Of a stretch of 32,024 bases of DNA, positions 6,979 to 14,509 are shown piece after piece. Location of the stretch: contig JBBSJS010000006.1 of assembly GCA_038257015.1 (NCBI GenBank), forward strand, positions 1 through 32,024, given 5' to 3'. Source of the stretch: UBA920 sp038257015. Lineage in GTDB: Bacteria > Patescibacteriota > Doudnabacteria > UBA920. The notes under the pieces are model-generated. The model was not told the origin of the DNA and did not search any database. It saw only the letters and a list, made by a program, of their open reading frames with translations. The position numbers and the translations under genes are program-made. The first letter of the stretch is position 1. Each line of letters begins with the position of its first letter.

Positions 6979-7416
6979 TTACTTCGACCCTCCAATTGTA
7001 GGAACTTTTGAAGATTGACCGATAGCATGTATCACTGCCTGCTCGGCTAATATTTTGTTATCGTAGGAGCCATGGTGTTTTTTTACCCACTCTTCAATAT
7101 TGTTGGATACTAATTCTGAGAAACTACTTTTGTCAGCTTCTTCAGTTTTATGCTGATCTACTGCAACTTTAGTTCTACCCAATTCTCTAGGAGCTTGGTT
7201 GATACCATTTTCACTCATCCAAAATTGAATTGCTTGCTGCACTTTTTCAGCATTGCCCTGATTTTTAAAGTGCACCACAATGGAATCGTTATGTTTTAAG
7301 AATCCTAAGTAGCCATTAGGTATCTTAACGTCCATTGTATCACCTGATTCAATAGCAATTTGTCGTAATCTTTTACCTAGCTCGGGAAGATTCGAGATGT
7401 ATTCAGGATTATTCAT
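6979..7416 (-). CDS. Hypothetical protein (145 aa)
   Basis: I do not recognise the family. The product is soluble, without signal or membrane segment. It has an N-terminal helix (LGKRLRQIAIESG), a beta-rich part (TMDVKIPNGYLGFLKHNDSI, then VVHFKN), and a C-terminal helical part (ILAEQAVIHAIGQ). It follows the 194-aa hypothetical gene by 39 bases in the same direction and probably shares its transcript. The bases directly before the ATG form a perfect hairpin (7417-7434), so translation may depend on opening it. Confidence 0.6.
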   Translation of the reverse strand: MNNPEYISNLPELGKRLRQIAIESGDTMDVKIPNGYLGFLKHNDSIVVHFKNQGNAEKVQQAIQFWMSENGINQAPRELGRTKVAVDQHKTEEADKSSFSELVSNNIEEWVKKHHGSYDNKILAEQAVIHAIGQSSKVPTIGGSK

Positions 7417-7434
7417 GTCTACAGTTTCGTAGAC
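7417..7434 (-). promoter_or_regulatory. Hairpin abutting a start codon
   Basis: GTCTAC-gaaact-GTAGAC on the minus strand: a perfect 6-bp stem with a 6-nt loop whose last base is adjacent to the ATG of the 145-aa gene. No Shine-Dalgarno sequence is visible beside it. A role in translation control is inferred. Confidence 0.45.
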
Positions 7435-7455
7435 TTTGATGTTTGGTCCTGATTT

Positions 7456-8040
7456 TTATACAGCTTCCGGTCTTAAAGTGTAACCAGCCCATCCTGGGTT
7501 GTTGTTGCCAATAAAACCCTCCGCCTCCATATCGCGATCAAGTTGTGGTCTCAGTACATTGTTATAATTATCGCTTTCTGTTTTTCTTTCTTGTTGTAGC
7601 CTCACTAATTCCCCGCCAGATTCTTTTAATGCATTGGCAAAATCTGGCCTAGTAGTGAGCATCTCATAAATTGCTTTATTGATAACTTTCCAGTTAGGAG
7701 GCTCTTCATTTAATTTTGCTTCAATTAACTTTTGCGCTTCTTGTACGGTAGGGAGATTTACATATTCCAATGCTTGTTCAGTGCTCTCTTTGTTCGCCTC
7801 CGATTTACCCGCAGACAACCCTAATTTATACCTAATAGAATCAGCCGAAGCATTGTCTAAAGTCATGGTTTGGTTTAATTCTTGGATTCTTTTTTCTTTT
7901 TGAATTTCCCAAGATTTGATACGCTCCTCGTGGTATTGCTCTGAAGTCTCATCCACTCGCATGGCGCGTTCTTTTTTAAAGCTTTCTTCTTCCATTTGAA
8001 GAATCTCTTCCAGGCTAGGGTTCTCAGTTTCGTTGTTCAT
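7456..8040 (-). CDS. Hypothetical coiled-coil-rich protein (194 aa)
   Basis: I do not recognise the family. The product is acidic and strongly helical: the first 60 residues are a heptad-like charged helix (EEILQMEEESFKKERAMRVD, SWEIQKEKRIQELNQ), followed by a second helical part (VQEAQKLIEAKLNEEPPNWK) and a Gly/Pro-rich end. There is no signal peptide and no catalytic motif. The promoter is the shared module type (TATACT at 8061-8066) but with a leader of about 18 bases after the -10. It is the first gene of a probable two-gene unit with the 145-aa gene. Confidence 0.6.
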   Translation of the reverse strand: MNNETENPSLEEILQMEEESFKKERAMRVDETSEQYHEERIKSWEIQKEKRIQELNQTMTLDNASADSIRYKLGLSAGKSEANKESTEQALEYVNLPTVQEAQKLIEAKLNEEPPNWKVINKAIYEMLTTRPDFANALKESGGELVRLQQERKTESDNYNNVLRPQLDRDMEAEGFIGNNNPGWAGYTLRPEAV

Positions 8041-8060
8041 ATATTTGCTATGTTTAATTC

Positions 8061-8091
8061 AGTATAACAAAAAACCGTCCTTTGAGGACGG
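8061..8091 (-). promoter_or_regulatory. Half module F: terminator of the tRNA cluster plus -10
   Basis: Stem CCGTCC/GGACGG (8075-8091, loop TTTGA), T-run and TGTTATACT as in modules B, C and E. The conserved CTAACA...TACTACAG half is absent because tRNA-Gly directly precedes it on the minus strand. It ends the tRNA transcript and starts the next gene. Confidence 0.8.
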
Positions 8092-8099
8092 AATTTTGA

Positions 8100-8173
8100 T
8101 GGAGCGGCTAAGGGGAATCGAACCCCTATCCCTTCCTTGGCAAGGAAGAGTTCTACCATTGAACCATAGCCGC
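8100..8173 (-). tRNA. tRNA-Gly (anticodon GCC)
   Basis: Acceptor GCGGCTA/TAGCCGC, discriminator T, encoded CCA. Anticodon stem CTTCC/GGAAG with loop TTGCCAA gives GCC. It is the last of a Val-Phe-Gly run on the minus strand. Confidence 0.95.
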
Positions 8174-8174
8174 A

Positions 8175-8249
8175 TGGTGCCCCGAGTCAGAATTGAACTG
8201 ACGACACGACGCTCTTCAGGCGTCTGCTCTACCACTGAGCTACCGGGGC
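8175..8249 (-). tRNA. tRNA-Phe (anticodon GAA)
   Basis: Acceptor GCCCCGG pairs with TCGGGGC, discriminator A, CCA encoded. Anticodon stem GACGC/GCGTC with loop CTGAAGA gives GAA. One base separates it from tRNA-Gly. Confidence 0.95.
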
Positions 8250-8286
8250 GTAGTGTTTATGTGAGAATAAAAGTTGAAAGAATTTA

Positions 8287-8363
8287 TGGTGGGCGATAGA
8301 GGATTCGAACCTCTGACATCTTCGGTGTAAACGAAGCGCTCTGACCAGCTGAGCTAATCGCCC
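8287..8363 (-). tRNA. tRNA-Val (anticodon TAC)
   Basis: Acceptor GGGCGAT/ATCGCCC, discriminator A, CCA encoded. Anticodon stem CTTCG/CGAAG with loop TTTACAC gives TAC. Confidence 0.95.
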
Positions 8364-8389
8364 ATAAAGTAAATTTCAATTGATTTATC

Positions 8390-8638
8390 AATGGTGCCCA
8401 AGAGAGCCTGCCTGTCGGTAGGCAGGGACTCGGTCACCTCTCGCTACGCTCAACTCCACTTCGACAAGCTCAGTGTCGTTTCGCGTTACGCTGCGGCGAC
8501 CCCCGTCGCTACTTGATGCTTCAAATAGTCGCATCAAGTTTTCCGCTTTCGCGGAAACTGCTTTTCTTCGAGTCACACATGGATTATTAATTAGTTATCC
8601 GCCGTTGGCGTATATCAAATTAATGGTGCCCAAGAGAG
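8390..8638. mobile_element. GC-rich palindromic segment flanked by a 17-bp duplicate of a tRNA 3' end
   Basis: The 17-mer AATGGTGCCCAAGAGAG occurs at 8390-8406 and again at 8622-8638, where it is the 3' end (with CCA) of tRNA-Leu(GAG). The 215 bases between contain no credible gene but several palindromes: CCTGCCT/AGGCAGG (8407-8426), CGACA/TGTCG (8462-8478), CTTGATGC/GCATCAAG (8512-8538), and TTTCCGC/GCGGAAA (8540-8557). Base content is clearly higher in G+C than the surroundings. Duplicated tRNA 3' ends are classic attachment-site traces, so a remnant or miniature integrated element is inferred. A dispersed REP-like repeat is the alternative. Confidence 0.5.
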
Positions 8639-8710
8639 GACTCGAACCTCCACGGGATTGCTCCCACTACCACCTCAAGGTAGCGCGTATACCAGTTCCG
8701 CCACCTGGGC
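8624..8710 (-). tRNA. tRNA-Leu (anticodon GAG)
   Basis: Acceptor GCCCAGG pairs with the 3' strand TTGGGC, discriminator A, CCA encoded, long variable arm. Anticodon stem CTACC/GGTAG with loop TTGAGGT gives GAG. Its last 17 bases are repeated about 230 bases downstream. Confidence 0.93.
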
Positions 8711-8774
8711 AAGCAAGGCTGTTGAAAAATCTTACTAATTATAGCGTAAAGGTTTAAAAAAATCCAGAGCTATT

Positions 8775-9749
8775 CTAACTTTTTACAATCTCCCACTTTC
8801 CTTGTGAATTTTTGGCTAATTTACCAACCATTGAGAAGCCGGCAGCCCATTTATGTCCACCACCACCTAAGGTTTTTGCCACTTCTTTCACATCTACTCC
8901 CTTGTGTGGGTCGCCTCGTAAACTTCCTTTTATACGACCATTGTCTTGTTTGATAAACATTGCAAACTTGGCTTCGGGAACTTTGTTTAAGTTTTCAACC
9001 ACACCTTCGAAAGCTGTTACGGGTAATTTATCCAAGTCTTCAAACTCATCGTCGGTGATTACCGAAAAAACCAACTTTTTTTCTGGATCATATTGAGCGT
9101 TCTCCAAAGCTTTTCCCCACGCCTTAAGGCTTGGTACATCTTTGCCTTGATAGGTGTGTTTAGCAACCGTCGCCACACGAGCTCCTTTTTGCATTAGCTC
9201 AGCTGCGGCAAACAAAGTACTGGCTTTAGTGTTGCTATGCATAAATACGCCGGTGTCAGTTACAATCCCTGTTAATAAACAGTTAGCAATTTCTGCATCA
9301 ATTTCCCATCCAGAAAATTTAAAGAAATCATAAACAAGCTCTGCAACTGCAGATTTGTCTGCGTCAACTACATTTACAGTGCCAAACATAGAGTTGTCAG
9401 GATGATGGTCAATGTTAATGGATGGCACGTTTAAATTGGCAATGTTAGGGTTGTTAACCCTGTCTAATACAGAGCAACCAGAGATAACCAATAAATCGTA
9501 ATGTTCATTTGATTGAATGTCTTCAACAACAATTTCACTTTTTGCGAGATAGCGCAATTGTTGTGGCACCCCGCCAGTTATGGCCACAGTAACATCTTTA
9601 CCAGATTTCATTGCGTGCAAAGCCAAAGCCAAAACAGAACCCAAGTCGTCACCGTCAGTTCTTTCGTGGGTCGTAAATAATATTCGATTGGCTCTTTCCA
9701 TTGCTACCTTAGCAATTAGAAAAGACTCGTGTATTAGTTGCGCGGGCAT
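8775..9749 (-). CDS. DHH/DHHA1 phosphoesterase, NrnA-like oligoribonuclease/pAp phosphatase
   Basis: The 324-aa product has the DHH domain with motif I HERTDGDDLGS (28-38), motif III DHH (114-116) and motif IV TGIVTDTG (160-167), then a DHHA1 domain ending with GGGGH (295-299). This is the NrnA/MgpA layout: degradation of short RNA oligonucleotides and dephosphorylation of pAp with Mn2+. Motif II, usually an Asp in a VLD-type strand, reads VISGCS (about 88-93), so that metal ligand may be missing. It sits 19 bases after rbfA, as in the common bacterial order infB-rbfA-nrnA, supporting assignment and co-transcription. Confidence 0.85.
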   Translation of the reverse strand: MPAQLIHESFLIAKVAMERANRILFTTHERTDGDDLGSVLALALHAMKSGKDVTVAITGGVPQQLRYLAKSEIVVEDIQSNEHYDLLVISGCSVLDRVNNPNIANLNVPSINIDHHPDNSMFGTVNVVDADKSAVAELVYDFFKFSGWEIDAEIANCLLTGIVTDTGVFMHSNTKASTLFAAAELMQKGARVATVAKHTYQGKDVPSLKAWGKALENAQYDPEKKLVFSVITDDEFEDLDKLPVTAFEGVVENLNKVPEAKFAMFIKQDNGRIKGSLRGDPHKGVDVKEVAKTLGGGGHKWAAGFSMVGKLAKNSQGKWEIVKS

Positions 9750-9768
9750 TACAGGTTTCCTAGTTATT

Positions 9769-10131
9769 TTATTGTTCGTCTTCTTCGTGAATCTTTTTAA
9801 TTAGCTCATCAATGTGTTGAGCGTATCTTGGTGTGGTGTCCAGGTTGAATTGTAAACGTGGAACAGGTTTGGTTGGCAGTTGGCGATTGATATCACCTTG
9901 GATGTCATAAATGTTTTTGTGAATGACCGCAAAAATTTCATCATCATCCCCTCCTACAATCGAAATCCAAACTTTTGCCCATTTTAAATCCCTGCTAGTC
10001 TCCACTCTACTGACTGTCACCAGTCCATTTATTCCAGATAAGTGCATTAATAAAGACTCTCCTACAAGTTGTTGTAGTAAGGAGTTCAGCTTTTCGATTC
10101 TATTAGGATTTTTTGGTTGGCCTTTTTGCAT
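9769..10131 (-). CDS. rbfA: Ribosome-binding factor A
   Basis: The 120-aa product is of normal length for RbfA, a KH-fold factor for 30S maturation that acts near helix 1 of 16S rRNA. Family features are VSRVETSRDLKWAKVWISIV in the first strands, NRQLPTKPVPRLQFNLD in the second half, and the terminal helix IDELIKKIHEEDEQ. It is followed closely by the nrnA-like gene and lies downstream of infB, the classical neighbourhood. TATACT lies about 14 bases before the ATG on the minus strand, so it can have its own promoter separated from infB by the 85-aa gene and its terminator. Confidence 0.93.
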   Translation of the reverse strand: MQKGQPKNPNRIEKLNSLLQQLVGESLLMHLSGINGLVTVSRVETSRDLKWAKVWISIVGGDDDEIFAVIHKNIYDIQGDINRQLPTKPVPRLQFNLDTTPRYAQHIDELIKKIHEEDEQ

Positions 10132-10182
10132 AGTTGTGACTGCTTAGTATAGCTTAATAACTCTATTATATCAAGATAAAAG

Positions 10183-10202
10183 AAAAACCCGAATAAATCG
10201 GG
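10183..10202 (-). terminator. Terminator of the 85-aa gene
   Basis: Stem CCCGA/TCGGG with a 5-nt loop followed on the minus strand by a T-run, about 28 bases after the stop. Confidence 0.7.
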
Positions 10203-10230
10203 CATGAGAGTTGTCCTGCTTTGGTATTTG

Positions 10231-10488
10231 CTAGAAACTAACTGTCTCAAAAATTTGGCAATTCTGATTATTGCTCAGAATTAACGTTTTGGTGTCTGGG
10301 CTAATGTTTAAGCCAGCTTCAATCACGCATCCAATAAACGCGTGGTGGTCTCGTTTAACTTCTTCCTTCAGCTTCAACTCTGACTGAAACACCATTGTTT
10401 CGAAGTCATCTTCATCGCTGATGAGTTTTTTTGCGATTAAGTCACAGCTTAGCTTTGGCTGGTTGGCTAGAAATAAAACTTTTTTCAT
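10231..10488 (-). CDS. Hypothetical small protein between infB and rbfA (85 aa)
   Basis: I do not recognise a family. The product is 85 aa, with a beta-strand start (KKVLFLANQP), a helical middle rich in Lys/Glu (SELKLKEEVKRDHH) and a strand-like end (TKTLILSNN), which would suit a small alpha/beta fold. It has a very strong Shine-Dalgarno sequence (CAGGAGGAA, about 8 bases before ATG) and its own terminator, so it is real and well translated. It lies within the infB-rbfA neighbourhood but has separate transcription signals on both sides. Confidence 0.7.
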   Translation of the reverse strand: MKKVLFLANQPKLSCDLIAKKLISDEDDFETMVFQSELKLKEEVKRDHHAFIGCVIEAGLNISPDTKTLILSNNQNCQIFETVSF

Positions 10489-10543
10489 ATTTCTAATTTC
10501 CTCCTGAAAAATTGATTTGAGTGAAAATTATACATTGGAATAA

Positions 10544-10575
10544 AACAAAACTCAAGAGGTGTCTTGAGTTTTGTT
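10544..10575 (-). terminator. Terminator of infB
   Basis: Perfect 13-bp stem AACAAAACTCAAG/CTTGAGTTTTGTT with a 6-nt loop, starting 4 bases after the infB stop. Confidence 0.92.
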
Positions 10576-10579
10576 AAGA

Positions 10580-12520
10580 TTATAAAGTCTTCTTTTTCAG
10601 AGTTTCTTCGAAACTTTCTATGTAATCACCTTCTTGAAGTTTGTAGTTCGTTTTCAACTTTGTGCCAAATTCAGTATTTTTTGAAACTTCTTTAGTATCG
10701 ATTTTATTTTGTTGCAATTCTAGAATTTCTGCACGAGCCACTTCAACTAATTCACCTTCAGAATTCTGTCGTAAAATAGCGACAGGCTTATTTTTTCTAA
10801 TTTCACCTTCAGTAACAACTCCACCAACAATCATTTGAGTTTTCTCAGTTCGGAATATGGCAAGTAGCTTTGCTTTACCAAAAGTAGCCTTTTCCATTTC
10901 AGGAGTAAACATTTCTACAACAGCGTTTGTCACATCTTCTAGAAGTTCGTAAATAATATCGTAACTATCGATGACAATTTTGCGTTGCTTGGCTAAGTTC
11001 ATAGCCTTCGGATTGGTTTTTGATCGGAAAGCTAACACGGTAGCGTTACTGTTTGCGGCCATTAAGACATCATTTTCGTTTATCTCACCAATGCCTTCGC
11101 TTAAAATGTTCAAATGAACTTCGTCATTTTTAAGTTTAGCCAAGGATTGCTTGATTGCTTCTAGTGAACCGGCTACGTCTGCTTTTAAAATAATGTTCAA
11201 AGTTTTAGTCGTAGCATCACCTTTCAACGCAGGGCGCTGATTGAGCTTGCGACTCCGTTTGATTTTTTTTGCATTGAAAGCAATATCACGCGCATCTTCT
11301 AAAGTTTCTGTAACTTGCAAGACATCCCCTGCTTCGGGTTGGTCTGATAGTCCTGAAAGTTGGACTGGAGTTGATGGCGTAGCCTTTTTAATTTTACGAC
11401 CGTGCTCATCTTCCATAGATTTTACACGACCAAAACCACTACCGGCTACGATTGTATCCCCTACTTTTAAAGTACCATTTTGCACAATTACAGTAGCAAT
11501 AGTACCTTTACCTTGCGCGATGTGAGATTCGATTACTGTGCCCAGAACTTTTCCTTCTGGATTTGCTTGAAAATCTTCAACTTCAGATTGAAGAAGTACC
11601 ATCTCCAATAGTTTATCGATACCAAGTTTTTGCTTAGCTGAAATTTCAACTGCAATTGTTTTACCGCCCCACTCTTCAGTAAGAATGCCATGCTCAGCTA
11701 GTTCTTGTTTGGTGCGCATGATATTTGCATTCTCTTTGTCAATCTTGTTAATCGCCACAATAATTGGTGTGTTGGTGAATTTGGCGCGGTTAATTACTTC
11801 CACTGTTTGTGGTCGAACACTGTCGTCAGCTGCAACGACTAGAATAATTAAATCCGTCACATTTGCACCACGAGCACGCATTTCCACGAAAGCTTCGTGT
11901 CCTGGTGTATCCAAGAAAGTAATTGCTTTGTTTTTGTGCTTAACTTGATAAGCTCCGATATGCTGAGTGATTCCACCAGACTCTCCTGCTACAACGTCAG
12001 CTTCACGAATTGCATCCAATAAAGTTGTTTTACCATGGTCAACATGGCCCATTACCGCTACGATGGGTGGACGGTTTTGTGAGTTGGCCTCTTTTTCAGT
12101 AATAAGCGTTTCTTGTAAGTAACCCAAACCAAATTGTTTTACTTCCTCTGTTTGGTCGGTGCTTACTTCGAATCCTAAATCTTGAGCAATAATAGTTGCA
12201 GTTTCAAAATCAACTTCTTCGTTGATTGTTGCCATTACCCCATTTTTGATTAAAGTACGAATAACATCAGTTACAGGAAGTTGTAGTAGTTCTGCAAAAT
12301 CACGGACTTTAATGAAAGCAGGCAGGCTCACATTTTTTGGAACCTTTGGTTTGTTATCTTCAACTTTTGGTTTTGGTTTCAAGGCCTCAGCAATTTGCTT
12401 GGCCAAGTGATTATCAATCTTGTTGGCGCGTGGAGAAATGCGAAAACCGGCTGCATTTGCTTTCGCACGCAGCTCTCCAATGGAAATATTTAGTTCGCGA
12501 GACAAAGATGATAAATTCAT
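10580..12520 (-). CDS. infB: Translation initiation factor IF-2
   Basis: The 646-aa product is a short IF-2. The N-terminal IF2_N-type helical segments cover about residues 1-125, including the FIKVRDFAELL repeat. The GTPase domain has G1 GHVDHGKT (158-165), G2 GITQHIG, G3 DTPGHE (204-209) and G4 NKID (258-261). Domains II and III follow, then the C-terminal fMet-tRNA-binding domain (IFRTEKTQMIVGGVVTEGEI). It places initiator tRNA on the 30S subunit and joins subunits using GTP. The short linker between the N-domain and G-domain is typical of reduced genomes. TATAAT lies nine bases before the ATG, so the leader is nearly absent. Confidence 0.97.
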   Translation of the reverse strand: MNLSSLSRELNISIGELRAKANAAGFRISPRANKIDNHLAKQIAEALKPKPKVEDNKPKVPKNVSLPAFIKVRDFAELLQLPVTDVIRTLIKNGVMATINEEVDFETATIIAQDLGFEVSTDQTEEVKQFGLGYLQETLITEKEANSQNRPPIVAVMGHVDHGKTTLLDAIREADVVAGESGGITQHIGAYQVKHKNKAITFLDTPGHEAFVEMRARGANVTDLIILVVAADDSVRPQTVEVINRAKFTNTPIIVAINKIDKENANIMRTKQELAEHGILTEEWGGKTIAVEISAKQKLGIDKLLEMVLLQSEVEDFQANPEGKVLGTVIESHIAQGKGTIATVIVQNGTLKVGDTIVAGSGFGRVKSMEDEHGRKIKKATPSTPVQLSGLSDQPEAGDVLQVTETLEDARDIAFNAKKIKRSRKLNQRPALKGDATTKTLNIILKADVAGSLEAIKQSLAKLKNDEVHLNILSEGIGEINENDVLMAANSNATVLAFRSKTNPKAMNLAKQRKIVIDSYDIIYELLEDVTNAVVEMFTPEMEKATFGKAKLLAIFRTEKTQMIVGGVVTEGEIRKNKPVAILRQNSEGELVEVARAEILELQQNKIDTKEVSKNTEFGTKLKTNYKLQEGDYIESFEETLKKKTL

Positions 12521-12592
12521 AACTCGTTAATTATACGGTTTAATTAACAAAAAAGCAAGACCATAACAAATGGTTCAGTTACGCTTTCGTGA

Positions 12593-12598
12593 TATAAT
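12593..12598 (+). promoter_or_regulatory. -10 box for the 38-aa ORF / coiled-coil operon
   Basis: TGATATAATCT: TATAAT preceded by TGA. It lies 24 bases before the ATG at 12623. No clear -35 box is seen. Confidence 0.6.
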
Positions 12599-12622
12599 CT
12601 AGATAATTAAAAACTAGAATTT

Positions 12623-12739
12623 ATGGATGAGGATAATTTAACAGAACAAGACATACAAGCTTTTCAGGATCAAACTGCTGCGACAATACGTCTATTGCAG
12701 GAATACTTGGTAACGTTGAAAGGAGTAAAAAATGAGTGA
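12623..12739 (+). CDS. Small ORF (38 aa) overlapping the coiled-coil gene
   Basis: The ATG lies 24 bases after TATAAT. The frame encodes a helical, acidic peptide (MDEDNLTEQDIQAFQDQTAA to TLKGVKNE) and its TGA overlaps the next gene's start by 8 bases. The ribosome-binding site of the next gene (AAAGGAG) lies inside it, so translational coupling is likely. It has no known homologue that I recognise. The amphipathic helix could bind the downstream coiled-coil protein, but that is speculation. Confidence 0.55.
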   Translation: MDEDNLTEQDIQAFQDQTAATIRLLQEYLVTLKGVKNE

Positions 12740-13562
12740 AAATGAGCATGGATATAGTCCAGAAACACCGCAACAAACAGATTCTACAAATGAAAGCCAG
12801 GCTTTGGTTAAGTCAGAGTTTTCTGAAGTTGAATTAGAACAGGATATTAAAAAGCTACAGCTGGAAGCAAATGATTTAGATTTGCCAGAAACAGCAGAAG
12901 CAAAGTTAAACAGAATGGAAACAGCTGTTTCTTCCCTCGCTGAGATCGTTCCGAAAATCTCGGTTAAAAATTATAAAGAAAATAACGAAGCTTATAATCA
13001 GGCTGTGGTGGAGTTGCAAACAGAAATAGCTAAGCTAGAATCTTTGCTGGTCTCTTTTGAAACAACGGTTAAATTGGAATACCCTAAAATCCCAATGGTG
13101 CAGAAATTCACAATTTTTGTGCTATCGTTAGTCCGTGATTCTGTTAGAGAGTCAACTTTAATCCAAACTTTTGGTGGCAACAAGGCCAAGGAAGCAGCCC
13201 TAATGGGTAGCTTAGAAAAGTTCAGAGAACTAATTAATCATCACAAAGATTCAATAGAAAGTGTTGAAAAATTCGTCTATGAAGAACAAGTTGCCCCAAT
13301 CAGGCGCAGGCAACAAGCAAAATTGTTTCGTAATAAAAAATATCAGGACCTGCTCATTGTTGAACTTGCCAAAAAAAATACTCTTGAGCATGCTCTGTTA
13401 AGTAATTACACTGCTAGTAATAAAGCCTCATATCGGTTTAGCTTGGAAAATACTCAGAGAGAAATTAAAGCTATAGAAGATGATGTTTGGACTGAGGTAT
13501 TAAACGAGATGGAAAAAGAAGATAATCATAAAGGCTTCGGTACAGACACCTTGGAAAGATAA
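12732..13562 (+). CDS. Hypothetical coiled-coil protein (276 aa)
   Basis: I do not recognise a family. The product is almost wholly helical and charged, with heptad-like stretches at about 31-75 (VELEQDIKKLQLEAND), 90-115 (AVVELQTEIAKLESLLVSFE) and 200-265 (LENTQREIKAIEDD). A short hydrophobic part near 125-137 (MVQKFTIFVLSLV) may be a membrane-touching helix or a core helix. The start is supported by AAAGGAG six bases upstream and by overlap with the 38-aa ORF. It is terminated by a strong palindrome. A structural or scaffolding role is a guess. Confidence 0.65.
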   Translation: MSENEHGYSPETPQQTDSTNESQALVKSEFSEVELEQDIKKLQLEANDLDLPETAEAKLNRMETAVSSLAEIVPKISVKNYKENNEAYNQAVVELQTEIAKLESLLVSFETTVKLEYPKIPMVQKFTIFVLSLVRDSVRESTLIQTFGGNKAKEAALMGSLEKFRELINHHKDSIESVEKFVYEEQVAPIRRRQQAKLFRNKKYQDLLIVELAKKNTLEHALLSNYTASNKASYRFSLENTQREIKAIEDDVWTEVLNEMEKEDNHKGFGTDTLER

Positions 13563-13596
13563 TTTTAAAAACAACCCGAACGGGTTGTTTTTAAAA
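13563..13596. terminator. Bidirectional terminator
   Basis: Perfect 16-bp inverted repeat with a 2-nt spacer (core ACAACCCG/CGGGTTGT, flanked by A-runs and T-runs) between the converging coiled-coil gene and the kinase-like gene. Confidence 0.92.
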
Positions 13597-13603
13597 AACT
13601 GCC

Positions 13604-14449
13604 TTAAAATGTCCTGTTTTTGCCAACAATTAATTTCAAGCGGCGTGGAACAATATGGATAGCTGATGGGATTTTCGCAAAGGTTCTACCAGCAATTGTT
13701 AATGGAAATCCTCGAGGTTCTAAAAATTCCACTTTTTTACATTTTATTACTGAAGTTCCTGGAATATGTTCCAAGATTCCTTCAGAGATATCGCCTTTGT
13801 ATCTTAGAACATCCATTTTTGTTAAACGTTCTAAGACCATGAAGTCGAGCAACCCGTCAGTTGGGTTAGCGATTTGGTTTACAGAGCTACTTGTGGCACG
13901 ACTGTTTGTGACAGTTCCCCCGAGGCAAGTGATGTCCATAATATAAGAATCGTCGATGCGGACTTTGATGTGATGTTCTGGGATAGATAACGCTTTCAAG
14001 CTGCTGAATAGTCCCATCTGTTTGATTCGTGTGGCGGCAATGCCAAACTCCACCTGGCTGATAAAATAATTATCTTCTAAGATTGCTAAATCAACTTTTT
14101 CAATTCTTCTAGCGGCGACAGTTTTAACGGCTGTCTGTAGGCTGTCCAACCCTAAAATCTTGCTTAATGGCGAATCTTGGTTGGAAAGAGGCACAAAGCC
14201 AAGAGCAAAGTCGCGACCTTTCAGATAAGCAAGCATGAAGTTAAAAGTATCGTCAGTGCCACAAGCGACTAAAGTTCTCACCCCCCTTTCGCTGGCAGTT
14301 TCTACTAACTCCTTAATTCCTCGGATGCTGGTAACTCTGGCCATTTCCCCAGATATCTTAAATTCCGCAAGCAATGCTTGTAAGGAAATTTGCGCTTTTT
14401 CGAATTGCGCTTGAGAAATTTTAGTACCATCGAGGATATAAAAATACAT
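13604..14449 (-). CDS. Diverged diacylglycerol-kinase-like protein
   Basis: The 281-aa product has the outline of the DAGK/YegS lipid kinase family: an N-terminal nucleotide-binding domain and a beta-sandwich C-terminal domain. The signature GGDGT loop appears as GTDDT (ACGTDDTFNF at about 62-71), and the PLGTGND-type loop as PLSNQDSPLSKILG. The region FISQVEFGIAATRIKQM resembles the conserved FxNxxxxGxDA segment, and NPTDGLLDFMVLE the typical DGxLDVxxL. The changes in the ATP loop mean catalysis is uncertain. In this genome it may phosphorylate a lipid or serve another function. It is transcribed towards the coiled-coil gene. Confidence 0.7.
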   Translation of the reverse strand: MYFYILDGTKISQAQFEKAQISLQALLAEFKISGEMARVTSIRGIKELVETASERGVRTLVACGTDDTFNFMLAYLKGRDFALGFVPLSNQDSPLSKILGLDSLQTAVKTVAARRIEKVDLAILEDNYFISQVEFGIAATRIKQMGLFSSLKALSIPEHHIKVRIDDSYIMDITCLGGTVTNSRATSSSVNQIANPTDGLLDFMVLERLTKMDVLRYKGDISEGILEHIPGTSVIKCKKVEFLEPRGFPLTIAGRTFAKIPSAIHIVPRRLKLIVGKNRTF

Positions 14450-14509
14450 AACAAATAGTAAAAGCCGTGGCAGTAAAGTTCGCTTAATTAAACTTTAGAA
14501 CTTGGTTAA

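Noticed and set aside
8388..8757. Open frames of 62 and 94 codons in the tRNA-Leu downstream segment
   Set aside because: They read through palindromic repeats and a tRNA gene, and give peptides with no domain character.
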